DNA of 64,000 bases from Timema cristinae (GCA_039000515.1 JBCFYV010003508.1:50753514-50817513), one strand, 5' to 3'; positions 12,978 through 26,155 are shown, numbered from the stretch's first letter. Numbers and translations are program-made. The notes: generated by a model from the sequence alone, not told the origin.

Positions 12978-15900
12978 ACAGTTGACCCTCTCTATCTTGT
13001 ACTCTTGCTGTGTACAGTTGACCCTCTCTATCTTGTACTGTTGCTGTGTACAGTTGACCCTCTCTATCTTGTACTTTGCTGTGTACAGTTGACCCTCTCT
13101 ATCTTGTACTCTTGCTGTGTACAGTTGACCCTCTCTATCTTGTACTCTTGCTGTGTACAGTTGACCCTCTCTATCTTGTACTTTGTGTGTACAGTTGACC
13201 CTCTCTATCTTGTACTGTTGCTGTGTACAGTTGACCCTCTCTATCTTGTACTGTTGCTGTGTACAGTTGACCCTCTCTATCTTGTACTCTTGCTGTGTAC
13301 AGTTGACCCTCTCTATCTTGTACTGTTGTTGTGTACAGTTGACCCTCTCTATCTTGTACTGTTTGCTGTGTACAGTTGACCCTCTCTATCTTGTACTGTT
13401 GCTGTGTACAGTTGACCCTCTCTATCTTGTACTGTTGCTGTGTACAGTTGACCCTCTCTATCTTGTACTGTTGCTGTGTACAGTTGACCCTCTCTATCTT
13501 GTACTGTTGCTGTGTACAGTTGACCCTCTCTATCTTGTACTGTTGCTGTGTACAGTTGACCCTCTCTATCTTGTACTGTTGCTGTGTACAGTTGACCCTC
13601 TCTATCTTGTACTGTTGCTGTGTACAGTTGACCCTCTCTATCTTGTACTCTTGCTGTGTAACAGTTGACCCTCTCTATCTTGTACTGTTGCTGGTACAGT
13701 TGACCCTCTCTATCTTGTACTGTTGCTGTGTACAGTTGACCCTCTCTATCTTGTACTGTTGCTGTTAACAGTTGACCCTCTCTATCTTGTACTGTTGCTG
13801 TGAACAGTTGACCCTCTCTATCTTGTACTGTTGCTGTGTACAGTTGACCCTCTCTATCTTGTACTCTTGCTTGTGTACAGTTGACCCTCTCTATCTTGTA
13901 TCTGTTGCTGTGTACAGTTGACCCTCTCTATCTTGTACTGTTGTTGTGTACAGTTGACCCTCTCTATCTTGTACTTTGCTGTGTACAGTTGACCCTCTCT
14001 ATCTTGTCTTTGCTTACGTTGACCTTTTGTACTGTTGTTACAGTTGACCCTCTCTATCTTGTACTGTTGTTGTGTACAGTTGACCCTCTCTATCTTGTAC
14101 TGTTGTTGTGTACAGTTGACCCTCTCTATCTTGTACTCTTGCTGTGTACAGTTGACCCTCTCTATCTTGTACTGCTTTTGCTGTGTACAGTTGACCCTCT
14201 CTATCTTGTACTGTTGCTGTGTACAGTTGACCCTCTCTATCTTTGTACTGCTCTTGCTTGTGTACAGTTGACCCTCTCTATCTTGTACTGATTGCTGTTG
14301 TACAGTTGACCCTCTCTATCTTGTACTTTGCTGTGAACAGTTGACCCTCCTCTATCTTGTACTGTTGCTGTGAACAGTTGACCCTCTCTATCTTGTACTC
14401 TTGCTGTGTACAGTTGACCCTCTCTATCTTGTACTGTTGTTGTGTACAGTTGACCCTCTCTATTCTTGTACTGTTGTTCGATTGGTTACAGTTGACCCTC
14501 TCTATCTTGTACTCTTGCTGTGTACAGTTGACCCTCTCTATCTTGTACTGTTGCTGTGTACAGTTGACCCTCTCTATCTTGTACTGTTGCTGTGTACAGT
14601 TGACCCTCTTTATCTTGTACTGTATTGCTGTGTACAGTTGACCCTCTCTATCTTGTACTGTTGCTGTGTGAACAGTTGACCCTCTCTATCTTGTACTGTT
14701 GTTGTGTACAGTTGACCCTCTCTATCTTGTACTGTTGTTGTGACAGTTGACCCTCTCTATCTTGTACTGTTGCTGTGAACAGTTGACCCTCTCTATCTTG
14801 TACTGTTGCTTGTACAGTTGACCCTCTCTATCTTGTACTCTTGCTGTTACACGTTGACCCTCTCTATCTTGTACTGTTGCTGTGAACAGTTGACCCTCTC
14901 TATCTTGTACTGTTGCTGTGAACAGTTGACCCTCTCTAACTTGTACTGTTGCAACAGTTGACCCTCTCTATCTTGTACTGTTGCTGTGTAACAGTTGACC
15001 CTCTCTATCTTGTACTCTTGCTTTGTACAGTTGACCCTCTCTATCTTGTACTCTTGCTGTACACAGTTGACCCTCTCTATCTTGTACTGTTGCTGTGTAC
15101 AGTTGACCCTCTCTATCTTGTACTCTTGCTGTGTACAGTTGACCCTCTCTATCTTGTACTGTTGTTGTGTACAGTTGACCCTCTCTATCTTGTACTGTTG
15201 CTGTGAACAGTTGACCCTCTCTATCTTGTACTGTTGCTGTGAACAGTTGACCCTCTCTATCTTGTACTCTTGCTGTGAACAGTTGACCCTCTCTATCTTG
15301 TACTGTTGTGTGTACAGTTGACCCTCTCTATCTTGTACTGTTGCTGTGAACAGTTGACCCTCTCTATCTTGTACTGTTGCTGTGAACAGTTGACCCTCTC
15401 TATCTTGTACTGTTGCTGTGAACAGTTGACCCTCTCTATCTTGTACTGTTGCTGTGTACAGTTGACCCTCTCTATCTTGTACTGTTGCTGTGTACAGTTG
15501 ACCCTCTCTATCTTGTACTGTTGCTGTGAACAGTTGACTCTCTCTATCTTGTACTGTTGCTGTGTACAGTTGACCCTCTCTATCTTGTACTGTTGTGTGT
15601 ACAGTTAACCCTCTTATCTTGTACTGTTGCTGTGTACAGTTGACCTCTCTATCTTGTACTGTTGTTGTGTACAGTTGACCCTCTCTATCTTGTACTGTTG
15701 CTGTGAACAGTTGACCCTCTCTATCTTGTACTGTTGCTGTACACAGTTGACCCTCTCTATCTTGTACTGTTGCTGTGTACAGTTGACCCTCTCTATCTTG
15801 TACTGTTGCTGTGTACAGTTGACCCTCTCTATCTTGTACTGTTGCTGTACACAGTTGACCCTCTCTAACTTGTACTGTTGCTGTGTACAGTTGACCCTCT

Positions 15901-16387
15901 CTATCTTGTAATGTTGCTGTACACAGTTGACCCTCTCTAACTTGTACTGTTGCACAGTTGACCCTCTCTATCGTGTACTGTTGCTGTGTACAGTTGACCC
16001 TCTCTATCTTGTACTGTTGCTGTGTACAGTTGACCCTCTCTATCTTGTACTGTTGCTGTGAACAGTTGACCCTCTCTATCTTGTACTGTTGCTGTACACA
16101 GTTGACCCTCTCTATCTTGTACTGTTGCTGTGTACAGTTGACCCTCTCTATCTTGTACTGTTGCTGTGTACAGTTGACCCTCTCTATCTTGTACTGTTGC
16201 TGTACACAGTTGACCCTCTCTATCTTGTACTGTTGCTGTGTACAGTTGACCCTCTCTATCTTGTAATGTTGCTGTACACAGTTGACCCTCTCTAACTTGT
16301 ACTGTTGCACAGTTGACCCTCTCTATCGTGTACTGTTGCTGTGTACAGTTGACCCTCTCTATCTTGTACTCTTGCTGTACACAGTTA
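12978..16387. repeat. 36-bp minisatellite, about 95 copies
   Basis: The unit contains ACAGTTGACCCTCTCTATC and TTGTACTGTTGCTGTGT. Variants include CTGTACACAG, GAACAG and CTCTTGCTG. Many copies carry 1-3 bp indels, so reading frames shift repeatedly. The right end shows a higher-order repeat of about 356 bp (see findings). The many apparent proteins on both strands are repeats of the same few residues and are not genes. Confidence 0.97.
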
Positions 16388-16732
16388 ATCAGTTTTGGTC
16401 GGTCCTAACTTCCTCCAGTCTTGTGTTTGTTTGGAAGAGTTGTGTTGTAGTTTTTATCTTCTCTACAGACTCAATCAAGTTAACTCAAGCGAGATGATGT
16501 TATCTTGTATTTGTTCCAACATGGAGGGCAATGTTGGTAATGGTCCAGTGCTACTAAAATGTGCCTCCCATTTCACTTTGTTATGTAAAGACCACTTTGG
16601 AGATTATTTTATAGAAAGATTTATTTGGGTTTGTTAAGTACTTCGAACGAGAAAGAGTTGTTCTCTAATTGGTAGAACAGCTGTTTTTTGTAGAAGATCC
16701 GATTTAGTCAGACAATTAACTTTGATTGTGAT

Positions 16733-16966
16733 CTTAAAGACACACAAAATAGCACGAGGGACATAAGGACATATAAAATAGCACGAGGGACATAGGACAT
16801 ATAAAATAGCACGAGGGACATAGGACATATAAAATAACATGAGGGACATAAGGACATTTAAAATAGCACGAGGGACATAGGACATATAAAATAGCACGAG
16901 GACATAGGACATATAAAATAACATGAGGGACATAAGGACATTTAAAATAGCACGAGGGACATAAAG
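16733..16966. repeat. About 28-bp minisatellite, roughly 8 copies
   Basis: The unit is GGACATATAAAATAGCACG followed by AGGGACATA. Alternates are CATTTAAAAT and AACATGAGG, arranged partly as alternating blocks. The apparent minus-strand open frames are repeat artefacts. Confidence 0.92.
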
Positions 16967-17041
16967 GGTCGTGGAAATGCAGCCTATAAAAGTAAAGATA
17001 GGATTTATTTATTTGTAAAACAATGCTATTTATGTTTAGCA

Positions 17042-17275
17042 TCGCCTCTTGCTACCTGTTCAGGTTATACACAGATGTACTTATTACGATAGTGAGTTAG
17101 GTTTGAAGAAGGTTGAACTAGATAACGTGAACCCACATTTGCGTGGGGGTGAGTGGAAAACCATTTAGGGAAAAACACTCTCGATACACTCGACCGTGAT
17201 TCGAACCTCACTCTACTTGTCATCAGCAGTCTAGTATATTGCGAGCGTGATGCCTTAGACCATATGGCCACCAAA
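17042..17275 (-). mobile_element. Near full-length tRNA-SINE (family B), minus strand
   Basis: On the minus strand it opens with a tRNA-like head (GGTGGCCATATGGTCTAAGG, A-box region). A B-box follows (GTTCGAATCACGG in degenerate form), then a body with CACTCACCCCCACGCAAATG. The tail GGTAGCAAGAGGCGATGC is a variant of the shared SINE tail GGTAGTAAGACGCGGTGC. It is intronic and in the same orientation as the Dscam-like gene. Confidence 0.7.
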
Positions 17276-19324
17276 GCAAGTATGAAATCATTAATGGCTA
17301 TTTGACGGTGTTTGTATTGTAACTAATTTTTGGAGAGTACATTTATTTTAACTTCTCTAAATATGACTCAGTTAACAATGGATGTATCACTACATTATTT
17401 TTACTTTATAATATAAATATAAATGATTGTAATTTTGAAAATCTTTGATAAATATTTAGGACTTCCTGAACGATGAAAGGATATTTTAAAATTTTGTCTG
17501 TCTGTCTGTTTGACCCTGGCCACAAAACTGAAACACTTTAATGGATTTTATTGAAACTTGATATTTTGATGTTTTATGTTTATACATCGGACTCTTGAGG
17601 ATGAAGAGGAACGTCACGTGATGCTCTCCCTCCTCTCTGCTAGAGTATGTTCACGTACCTAATATTAGCACAGCACTCAGAGATATGAGAGTGTTTTGGA
17701 CACATCCATAACTAAGAGTACATGTTTTAATTACAAGAAGTGACATTTGTTTTACTAACCAATAGGGCGTTTCCTCAATTATTTTGATGAATTCTGCCAA
17801 AATATCTATGAAATTACACTTCATCATTCAATTAACTAAAGCTATTATGATCAAGTGATGATTATTTTTATCCTACCTGCCACCATTTCAAATATTCAGA
17901 CGGGCTTACAACCCAGTACACTCCAAGGTCAACCATAAAACTATCCTGCGTGGATACCCCAAGGTTTGGTTCAGTTGACTAACCCAGGAGACAGTAGTTC
18001 GAATACCGACTAGATGTATACATTGGGGAGAGCTATAGTTAACCTACATTAAAATGTATAATTCTCGAGGTTTATTGCCTTGAGGACTTGGGCCTGTATT
18101 TATTCAAATTTTAGCCTAAGCTTTTTAAGTATCCCACATCAGTGTGAAAAACTTATTAACTTAGCCCCTACTCTATCACATTAGAAAACTGCACATTATA
18201 CAATAATTGGGTGATAGCCACATTGGTGGGCACGCAGGTGACTATCACGTAAGACTCATGTCTGGTTTTATGCTTACAAGGAAGTTGTGGCTAAAATACC
18301 AACCGGTTTACTGATAATGATATTTTTAAAATTAAATTTTACTTCTACTCCCCTTTTAGGCAAATGCGTGTATACGACCTCAAAATAATAACTTTCCCGT
18401 CAATACCCCATTAATGAAAATGTTGATGCTGTTAGTAAAACGCGATGGATAATAAAAGAAGATGACTCTAATAATAGAAGAAATGGTGCTAGAATATTAA
18501 CTTCCTTTAGGAGCCACTGCGCCTCAAACTAGGGTTCTCTAGACTCTAGGTCTCAGAGTAATAGTCAGCTAATTGACAATTCAGACACGTTAGTGGACTA
18601 TTTTAAATCGGGGCAAGGTTTCTCACAAAATAATATTCATGAAAAACCACAAAAAATATAAGTTTCAAAATAATATGTTAATTTATTCAGCTATTCACAG
18701 CAGAAAGTTTTTAATTAAAGCCGTTGAAATATTAGTGGTCATTTAGACTTATCTCAACGTATTTTTCAAGCTTAACTTGTATGTTCATGTTTCATGATTT
18801 ACATAGTGAAATTTAAACTATAATTGCAGTTGAAGTTCTTACATGGAGGCTTAAATCTTTATTCGCGGCAATTAAATGAAAGTAAGTTTTGTACCATATT
18901 TCAAAAGTTGTATAATCTTATGAAGAATTACCCAACTTTACAAAGCTCGACTTTAATACAGAGAATAAAAGCTTATAGCCCTCAAGTTGTCTACCCGCCT
19001 GCGCCCTATCAAGTTAAAAATATTCGAGGATCGCCGTTTGACGCTACGTTGCACCCTCTTGCACCAACAAATAATTATATTTTGAACCATAACCCCTATA
19101 CACCACGGCCATTTTTTGGGGGGGAGGGGAGAAGTGAGAACCTTAAGAACAACCCCCACCCCCTCAATTAGAATTCTATTTTTAATTCCATTGCAAATGT
19201 GTGGTTTTGCATCCAAACATGGCCTTCTCTCTATTATCATTAAGATAACAAAATGTGATAGTTCCAAAAGTGTGCATGGACTTTAAAGGTAAATACATAA
19301 TATATAATACATATATATATACAG

Positions 19325-19393
19325 TATGTATGTATGTATGTATGTATGTATGTATGTGTGTATGTATGTATGTATGTATGTGTGTATGTATGA
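19325..19393. repeat. (ATGT)n microsatellite
   Basis: This is a run of TATG/TGTA tetranucleotides with two TGTG interruptions. Confidence 0.95.
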
Positions 19394-19659
19394 TTAAAAC
19401 TTTAGAATGGTTTACAATGATATTATGACGTTTATTCCCCATAATGTGGCAGAGAAGATAAGGAGGGACCAGTCAAAGGAACTGGACCAGTACTTACCAC
19501 AAGGAATTACTATTAGAAATACACCCTCAATTCATAGGGGAGGGGTTTGAACCCCAACATACCCATCATGGGTAACTCAGACTGAATGATTTTGACGTTT
19601 ATTCCGCGTGTCCACCAGTGAAAGTATACATAGATATTGATTTAGTTATAAAAATATTA

Positions 19660-19865
19660 GTAACCACTGCCGGACACGCGGAGATCGGGGGTCGAACCCA
19701 TTCGGGTGTACTAAGGGTGGTTTTCCTAGATGGGTTTCTACTCTCCCTCCACGAAAATGTCGGTACATTTCCTCTAAATTAAATCTTCTTAATCCCTAAC
19801 ATATTGTAATTAGTACTTATGTGTAGAAACCGAACGAGCAGTAAAGCGCGGTGCTATAAATAATT
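19660..19865 (+). mobile_element. tRNA-SINE fragment (family B)
   Basis: It has a B-box region GGGGGTCGAACCC, then the family body (GGTGGTTTTCCTAGATGGG, then CTCTCCCTCCACG). The tail CAGTAAAGCGCGGTGCTA is close to the shared tail. The tRNA-like 5' part is partly missing. Confidence 0.65.
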
Positions 19866-20410
19866 AATTAAATCTAATAATCCGCATTTAATTTAAAAAT
19901 AGAAGATTTAGCGTGAACTTTATGAACTGATATTCTATGTAATAATATGACTTACAAACTAACTTAGTTTTTGAAATGAACCTAAGCTAATTCCTCACGT
20001 GTTAACATACCATAAAAAAATGACACCTTATGTCCACCAAAGATACCTATTTTAGCTATGCCTTAATAGAACCCGGGACCTTTAGACTAGTTGTTACTTA
20101 ATGAGCTAAGGGGCGAAACTATGACATCGATAATTTTATATAAATTGTCAGAAATACTCGTGCATGTTTATAAGTTGTGTTTCTTGTCAAGACAGAGCTG
20201 TGGTATCCAAACCACCGCACCATCATTGTGTCTGCCCAAGCCGGTAGTTTATGGGACGTGCTAGCATATTGAGGGGAGTACTATCACACAGGGTCGCTAA
20301 ATAAAGGGGCTGTGAACGAGAGCTACAGTACAATTAACATAGGAAGGCAAACACAAGGAAATACAAACACGTTTTCGAGGACAGAACTGACATTTTTAAT
20401 ATTTCATCAG

Positions 20411-20689
20411 TGACCTGGTGGTCTAGGGGTAAGGTGTCAGACTTCTATGCTGGCGGCCGGGGTTCAATCCTCGGTCCCGGCACAGATTTATCTGATTACC
20501 AAACCCTTCCTACACCTCTGACAAGACATCTTGTGAATGTGTGGAATGCCAGGCCACCACCGTGGTTCGGATTCCACGTTAAACTGTAGGTCCTTCATTT
20601 CATCTCACAATCACCCTACCATTACACATTAACCTAAGTGCGTATAACCCAAATGGGTAGTAAGACGCGGTGCTAATAATAATAATAAT
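20411..20689 (+). mobile_element. Full-length tRNA-SINE (family A) with target-site duplication
   Basis: The A-box region TGGTCTAGGGGTAAGGTG and B-box GGTTCAATCC define a tRNA-like head for RNA polymerase III. A body of about 150 bp follows, then the tail GGTAGTAAGACGCGGTGC and (AAT)n. A 13-bp direct repeat flanks it: AATATTTCATCAG at 20398-20410 and AATATTTCATTAG at 20690-20702, one mismatch. That is the mark of LINE-type retroposition. Confidence 0.88.
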
Positions 20690-20867
20690 AATATTTCATT
20701 AGTTTTGTTTTGTAATATATATCACAAGGGACATATGCGGATCACATGATTTGACGTATGAATAGTTAAAAGTATACTACATAATTTTTATAGCAGACAG
20801 AAAATGAAGGCTTAGAAGGGAAATGAGGATCGTAGTACTAGAATAAATGCACTAGTGTTTGCGTAGA

Positions 20868-21909
20868 GAGAGAATAGGGTAGTCACAGGACCTGTGTATA
20901 ATACCACCCAGAGAATAGGGTAGTCACAGGACCTGTGTATAATACCACCCCAGAGAATAGGGTATTCACAGGACCTGTGTATAATACCACCCCAGAGAAT
21001 AGGGTAGTCACAGGACCTGTGTATAATACCACCCCAGAGAATAGGGTATTCACAGGACCTGTGTATAATACCACCCCAGAGAATAGGGTATTCACAGGAC
21101 CTGTGTATAATACCACCCCAGAGAATAGGGTAGTCACAGGACCTGTGTATAATACCACCCAAGAGAATAGGGTAGTCACAGGACCTGTGTATAATACCAC
21201 CCCAGAGAATAGGGTAGTCACAGGACCTGTGTATAATACCACCCCAGAGAATAGGGTAGTCACAGGACCTGTGTATAATACCACCCCAGAGAATAGGGTA
21301 TTCACAGGACCTGTGTATAATACCACCCCAGAGAATAGGGTAGTCACAGGACCTGTGTATAATACCACCCCAGAGAATAGGGTAGTCACAGGACCTGTGT
21401 ATAATACCACCCCAGAGAATAGGGTAGTCACAGGACCTGTGTATAATACCACCCCAGAGAATAGGGTATTCACAGGACCTGTGTATAATACCACCCCAGA
21501 GAATAGGGTAGTCACAGGACCTGTGTATAATACCACCCCAGAGAATAGGGTATTCACAGGACCTGTGTATAATACCACCCCAGAGAATAGGGTAGTCACA
21601 GGACCTGTGTATAATACCACCCCAGAGAATAGGGTAGTCACAGGACCTGTGTATAATACCACCCCAGAGAATAGGGTATTCACAGGACCTGTGTATAATA
21701 CCACCCCAGAGAATAGGGTATTCACAGGACCTGTGTATAATACCACCCCAGAGAATAGGGTAGTCACAGGACCTGTGTATAATACCACCCCAGAGAATAG
21801 GGTATTCACAGGACCTGTGTATAATACCACCCCAGAGAATAGGGTAGTCACAGGACCTGTGTATAATACCACCCCAGAGAATAGGGTATTCACAGGACCT
21901 GTGTATAAA
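20868..21909. repeat. 42-bp minisatellite, about 25 copies
   Basis: The unit contains AGAGAATAGGGTAGTCACAG and GACCTGTGTATAATACC. The only frequent variant is GTAGTC/GTATTC. Copies are nearly perfect in length, so frames of over 300 codons are open on both strands at once. This shows that openness comes from the period, not from coding. The unit holds a short palindrome, CACAGGACCTGTG. Confidence 0.97.
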
Positions 21910-22158
21910 TAAAGCAATCAACGGTCCCGCTGCTCCCCCTCTATGTCTGTCAATCACTTCAGTAGATACTTGTGTCTCTTCATGGCTCCCTTTAACAACC
22001 GACTGTGACCGACAACTAATAGTAGAAATAACTGGTATATTTGGCAGTTTAGAAAACTCAAAAGCTCAACTTTTAATGACAATTTTGGTTTTATTACGGT
22101 ATCTAATGATATGTTTAGCTAACGTAACGACACGCTACTATTTAAACTAGAGTCTTTT

Positions 22159-22256
22159 AACACTGAGACACTACAGTCCCTGCTGGTTATAAGTCACAGT
22201 GACACTACAGTCCCTGCTGGTTATAAGTCACAGTGACACTACAGTCCCTGCTGGTT
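22159..22256. repeat. 34-bp tandem repeat, 3 copies
   Basis: The unit ACACTACAGTCCCTGCTGG followed by TTATAAGTCACAGTG occurs three times, the last copy truncated. Confidence 0.9.
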
Positions 22257-22574
22257 GGTTCAGTAGTATTGTAGTAGGTGTGGATCAGACGGCAAACACA
22301 CGAATGTTTTCCTTGTTATAATGATACTCTTATATTTGACTAACACCGGATATGTCAAACTGATGTATAAAGTGGTTCTGTCATTAGGGCGGCCTCAGAT
22401 TGGTAAATACTGTGTAGAGTAAGTCTTTCTCTGGCTGACCACGTAGTAAAGGAAGTGCGTATAGTAGTTTTTTCCTCATTTATCTCTTCCTTCTTATGTT
22501 TATAAGCAATAGGAACAAATAACTCCTCAACTCATGAATGCAATTTAAATAATAATAAAATAAGTAAAATGATT

Positions 22575-22825
22575 CCCTGGTTGTTAGCAATGGGCTGGGG
22601 TTCAATCCTCGGTCACGGCACAGATTTATCTGATTACCAAACCCTTCCTTCACCTCTGACAAGACATATTGTGAATGTGGGGAATGCCAGGCCTCCACCG
22701 TGGTTCGGATTCCACGTTAAACTGTAGGTCCTTCATTTCATCTCACAATCACCCTACCATTACACATTAGCGTAAGTGCGTATAGCCCGAACGGGTAGTA
22801 AGACGCGGTGCTAATAATAATAATT
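22575..22825 (+). mobile_element. tRNA-SINE (family A), 5' part altered
   Basis: It is identical in layout to the copy at 20411 from the B-box (GGTTCAATCCTCGGTC) to the tail (GGTAGTAAGACGCGGTGC) and (AAT)n. The A-box region is replaced or decayed (CTGGTTGTTAGCAATGGG). Confidence 0.8.
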
Positions 22826-22975
22826 TTAGCAATGACATGTTGTACACCAGTGACCCAGTTTAAAAACCCCCTAGAGTAATACATTTCCCCTCCTGGCCCA
22901 CTAAAATATGCATCCCAATAATAAACTGGGTGGTAGAAAAACTAACGACACGTTGACAAAACCAAATATTAACCT

Positions 22976-23641
22976 CAATGGAGATTCAGGAAGAGGCATG
23001 GTAGATTATTTAACCTCCCAGAGCCTCAATGGAGAGTAAGGAAGAGGCTTGGTAGATTATTTGACATCCCAGAGCCTCAATGGAGAGTAAGGAAGAGGCT
23101 TGGTAGATTATTTGACATCCCAGAGCCTCAATGGAGAGTAAGGAAGAGGCTTGGTAGATTATTTAACCTCCCAGAGCCTCAGTGGAGAGTAAGGAAGAGG
23201 CTTGGTAGATTATTTAACCTCCCAGAGCCTCAATGGAGAGTAAGGAAGAGGCTTGGTAGATTATTTGACATCCCAGAGCCTCAATGGAGAGTAAGGAAGA
23301 GGCTTGGTAGATTATTTAACCTCCCAGAGCCTCAATGGAGAGTAAGGAAGAGGCTTGGTAGATTATTTAACCTCCCAGAGCCTCAATGGAGAGTAAGGAA
23401 GAGGCTTGGTAGATTATTTAACCTCCCAGAGCCTCAATGGAGAGTAAGGAAGAGGCTTGGTAGATTATTTAACCTCCCAGAGCCTCAATGGAGAGTAAGG
23501 AAGAGGCATGGGAGATTATTTAACCTCCCAGAGCCTCAATGGAGAGTAAGGAAGAGGCTTGGTAGATTATTTAACCTCCCAGAGCCTCAATGGAGAGTAA
23601 GGAAGAGGCTTGGTAGATTATTTGACATCCCAGAGCCTCAG
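22976..23641. repeat. 51-bp minisatellite, about 13 copies
   Basis: The unit contains CCTCAATGGAGAGTAAGG and AAGAGGCTTGGTAGATTA. Copies alternate between TTTAACCTCCC and TTTGACATCCC. Confidence 0.96.
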
Positions 23642-23785
23642 GTAATCAGGACATTACTGTAAAATTCCAAATCACCATTTTGACAACTATAGCTACATTT
23701 TAAGCCCTAGCCTAGAATAAAACCCGGGACAATATAACTCAAGACACACACGTACTAGATTAGCGAACTATATGTTAAGTGGTAT

Positions 23786-23787
<2 letters not shown>

Positions 23788-23826
<39 letters not shown>
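23788..23826. repeat. (CT)n microsatellite
   Basis: This is an uninterrupted CT dinucleotide run of about 19 units. Confidence 0.97.
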
Positions 23827-23830
<4 letters not shown>

Positions 23831-24595
23831 CTAATATTAATATATTTCTCTGAATTCTGCCTTCCTCATAGCTAGCCCATTATTTGTAAATATTCTAATA
23901 ACCCGGGCGGGTAATATAACTTGGTGCAAACCCACATTGTTGGTCACGTGGTCAAACTAGTCACTTTCATGTTAGACCTGATTGAAGGTGACGGGAGTTC
24001 GTGGTTCGAAGCTCGGTCTGGTGTTCTTAATGTTGGTCTCCTCTTCCAGCGCCACTAATATTAATATTGGCTTGTAGCCCAAACAGATACTAAGAAAGGA
24101 TAGAAAATAAAAACGCGCCGGATGAAAGTGCTTTGAAGATTTCTCGTCCCCTTAATATTGATTTCCTGCCTAGAGTCGAACTGGGATCTTTTAGATTTAT
24201 ACTCTACATATAGAATAACACCGTCGTGGGGGTAGAAACTTTGACCTATTTAAACATGGCACTGGGAAAATCGATATCCTCTTCATGGGCTGGTTGAGTG
24301 ACACCAATATCACAGTTTGATTGCATCGTCCACTAATTTGAAACTTTAAATTAAATATTGACATCCATACATGACTAGTCCAACAAACACCCCCCTCTCC
24401 CCACCTCTAATCCTAGAGGCATCGTCTACACAGCACGGTCTGGTTTACATTGCTTAGTGATTAGTGATTAGTGATTAGGAACTGAAGGGAAGCACGTGAC
24501 GTGTCGAGTTACGCTTCGAGCGGATGTTGGCTGACGGAACAAAGCTTCGTTTCAACCAGTGGAAATATTAAAGTTGTAAACTGGACCTCGTAAGC

Positions 24596-25564
24596 ACTCA
24601 GAGATGAGTGGTAGTGATGTAGGTCACTCAGAGATGAGTGGTTGTGATGGAGGTCACTCAGAGATGAGTGGTTGTGATGAAGGTCACTCAGAGATGAGTG
24701 GTAGTGATGAAGGTCACTCAGAGATGAGTGGTTGTGATGAAGGTCACTCAGAGGTGAGTGGTTGTGATGGAGGTCACTCAGAGATGAGTGGTTGAGATGA
24801 AGGTCACTCAGAGATGAGTGGTAGTGATGGAGGTCACTCAGAGATGAGTGGTTGTGATGGAGGTCACTCAGAGATGAGTGGTTGAGATGAAGGTCACTCA
24901 GAGATGAGTGGTTGTGATGGAGGTCACTCAGAGGTGAGTGGTAGTGATGGAGGTCACTCAGAGATGAGTGGTTGTGATGGAGGTCACTCAGAGATGAGTG
25001 GTTGTGATGAAGGTCACTCAGAGGTGAGTGGTTGTGATGGAGGTCACTCAGAGATGAGTGGTTGAGATGAAGGTCACTCAGAGATGAGTGGTAGTGATGG
25101 AGGTCACTCAGAGATGAGTGGTTGAGATGAAGGTCACTCAGAGATGAGTGGTAGTGATGGAGGTCACTCAGAGGTGAGTGGTTGTGATGGAGGTCACTCA
25201 GAGATGAGTGGTTGTGATGGAGGTCACTCAGAGATGAGTGGTTGTGATGAAGGTCACTCAGAGATGAGTGGTTGTGATGGAGGTCACTCAGAGATGAGTG
25301 GTTGAGATGAAGGTCACTCAGAGATGAGTGGTTGTGATGGAGGTTACTCAGAGATGAGTGGTTGAGATGAAGGTCACTCAGAGATGAGTGGTTGTGATGG
25401 AGGTCACTCAGAGGTGAGTGGTAGTGATGAAGGTCACTCAGAGATGAGTGGTTGTGATGGAGGTCACTCAGAGATGAGTGGTTGAGATGAAGGTCACTCA
25501 GAGATGAGTGGTAGTGATGGAGGTCACTCAGAGATGAGTGGTAGTGATGGAGGTCACTCAGAGA
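24596..25564. repeat. 30-bp minisatellite, about 32 copies
   Basis: The unit is CACTCAGAGATGAGTGG followed by TTGTGATGGAGGT. Variants are TAGTGATG, TTGAGATGA and AGGTGAGTGG. The length is perfectly regular with no indels, unlike the 36-bp array. Open frames on both strands follow from the period. Confidence 0.97.
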
Positions 25565-25689
25565 TTGACTATAATTTATTATTTTAGTCTCGAAATCTCT
25601 CATCGATCACGAGAAACTTGTATTGACTTTCTGTTGGTAGTGAAGTGAAATTTCTCCTCTAGTAGACGCTTGTTCAGCTATAGAAATCC

Positions 25690-25920
25690 CCTTTGGTGGC
25701 CGCATGGACTAAGGCGCCATTCTCGCAATAGACTAGACAAGGTGTCACCAAGCTTGTTGTTGTTTAGAGGAAGTGTTCACGCATTCACGTAGAGTGTGAA
25801 TGGGAGACCATTCAGGAAAAAAACAATGCACCTGACCAGGATCAAACCCCGATATTCCCGTATTCGGCAGTCTAGTCTGACAAGAGATTAGCGCTTTAGA
25901 CCATGTGGTCACCGAAGTGG
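25690..25920 (-). mobile_element. tRNA-SINE (family B) remnants, opposed heads
   Basis: A plus-strand head fragment (GGTGGCCGCATGGACTAAGG, about 25694-25745) lies next to a minus-strand copy at about 25770-25915. The minus copy's head reads TGGTCTAAAGCGCTAATC and its B-box is GGGGTTTGATCC. This suggests one SINE inserted into or beside another. Confidence 0.6.
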
Positions 25921-25984
25921 GTTGTAATCATTACTAAAGATGAATAGCTGTAAGTATATCTAAATGTTGATCTCGGGCTTAGAA

Positions 25985-26155
25985 TCTCTTTAGGATGTAA
26001 TGAGGGGGTTTATCTTATTATTGTTTTACAGCTTCCCTCCACGCAAATTGTGGTCACCCTTTCTCAAATTTTGACCTTCCTCATACCTAACACACTTTTG
26101 TAATTATTACATAAATGTGTACAGCCAGAATGGGTAGTAAGACACAGTGACAAAA
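25985..26155 (+). mobile_element. SINE 3' fragment (family B)
   Basis: It contains the family body TTCCCTCCACGCAAATTG and the tail GGTAGTAAGACACAGTGAC. The tRNA-like head is absent. Confidence 0.6.

Noticed and set aside
20812..21957. Three overlapping frames of over 300 codons on both strands
   Set aside because: All come from the 42-bp array and are open simultaneously on both strands, which no real gene explains.
24509..25603. Minus-strand frame with a 10-residue Ser/His/Leu repeat
   Set aside because: It is a product of the regular 30-bp array; the flanks give no signal peptide or domain.
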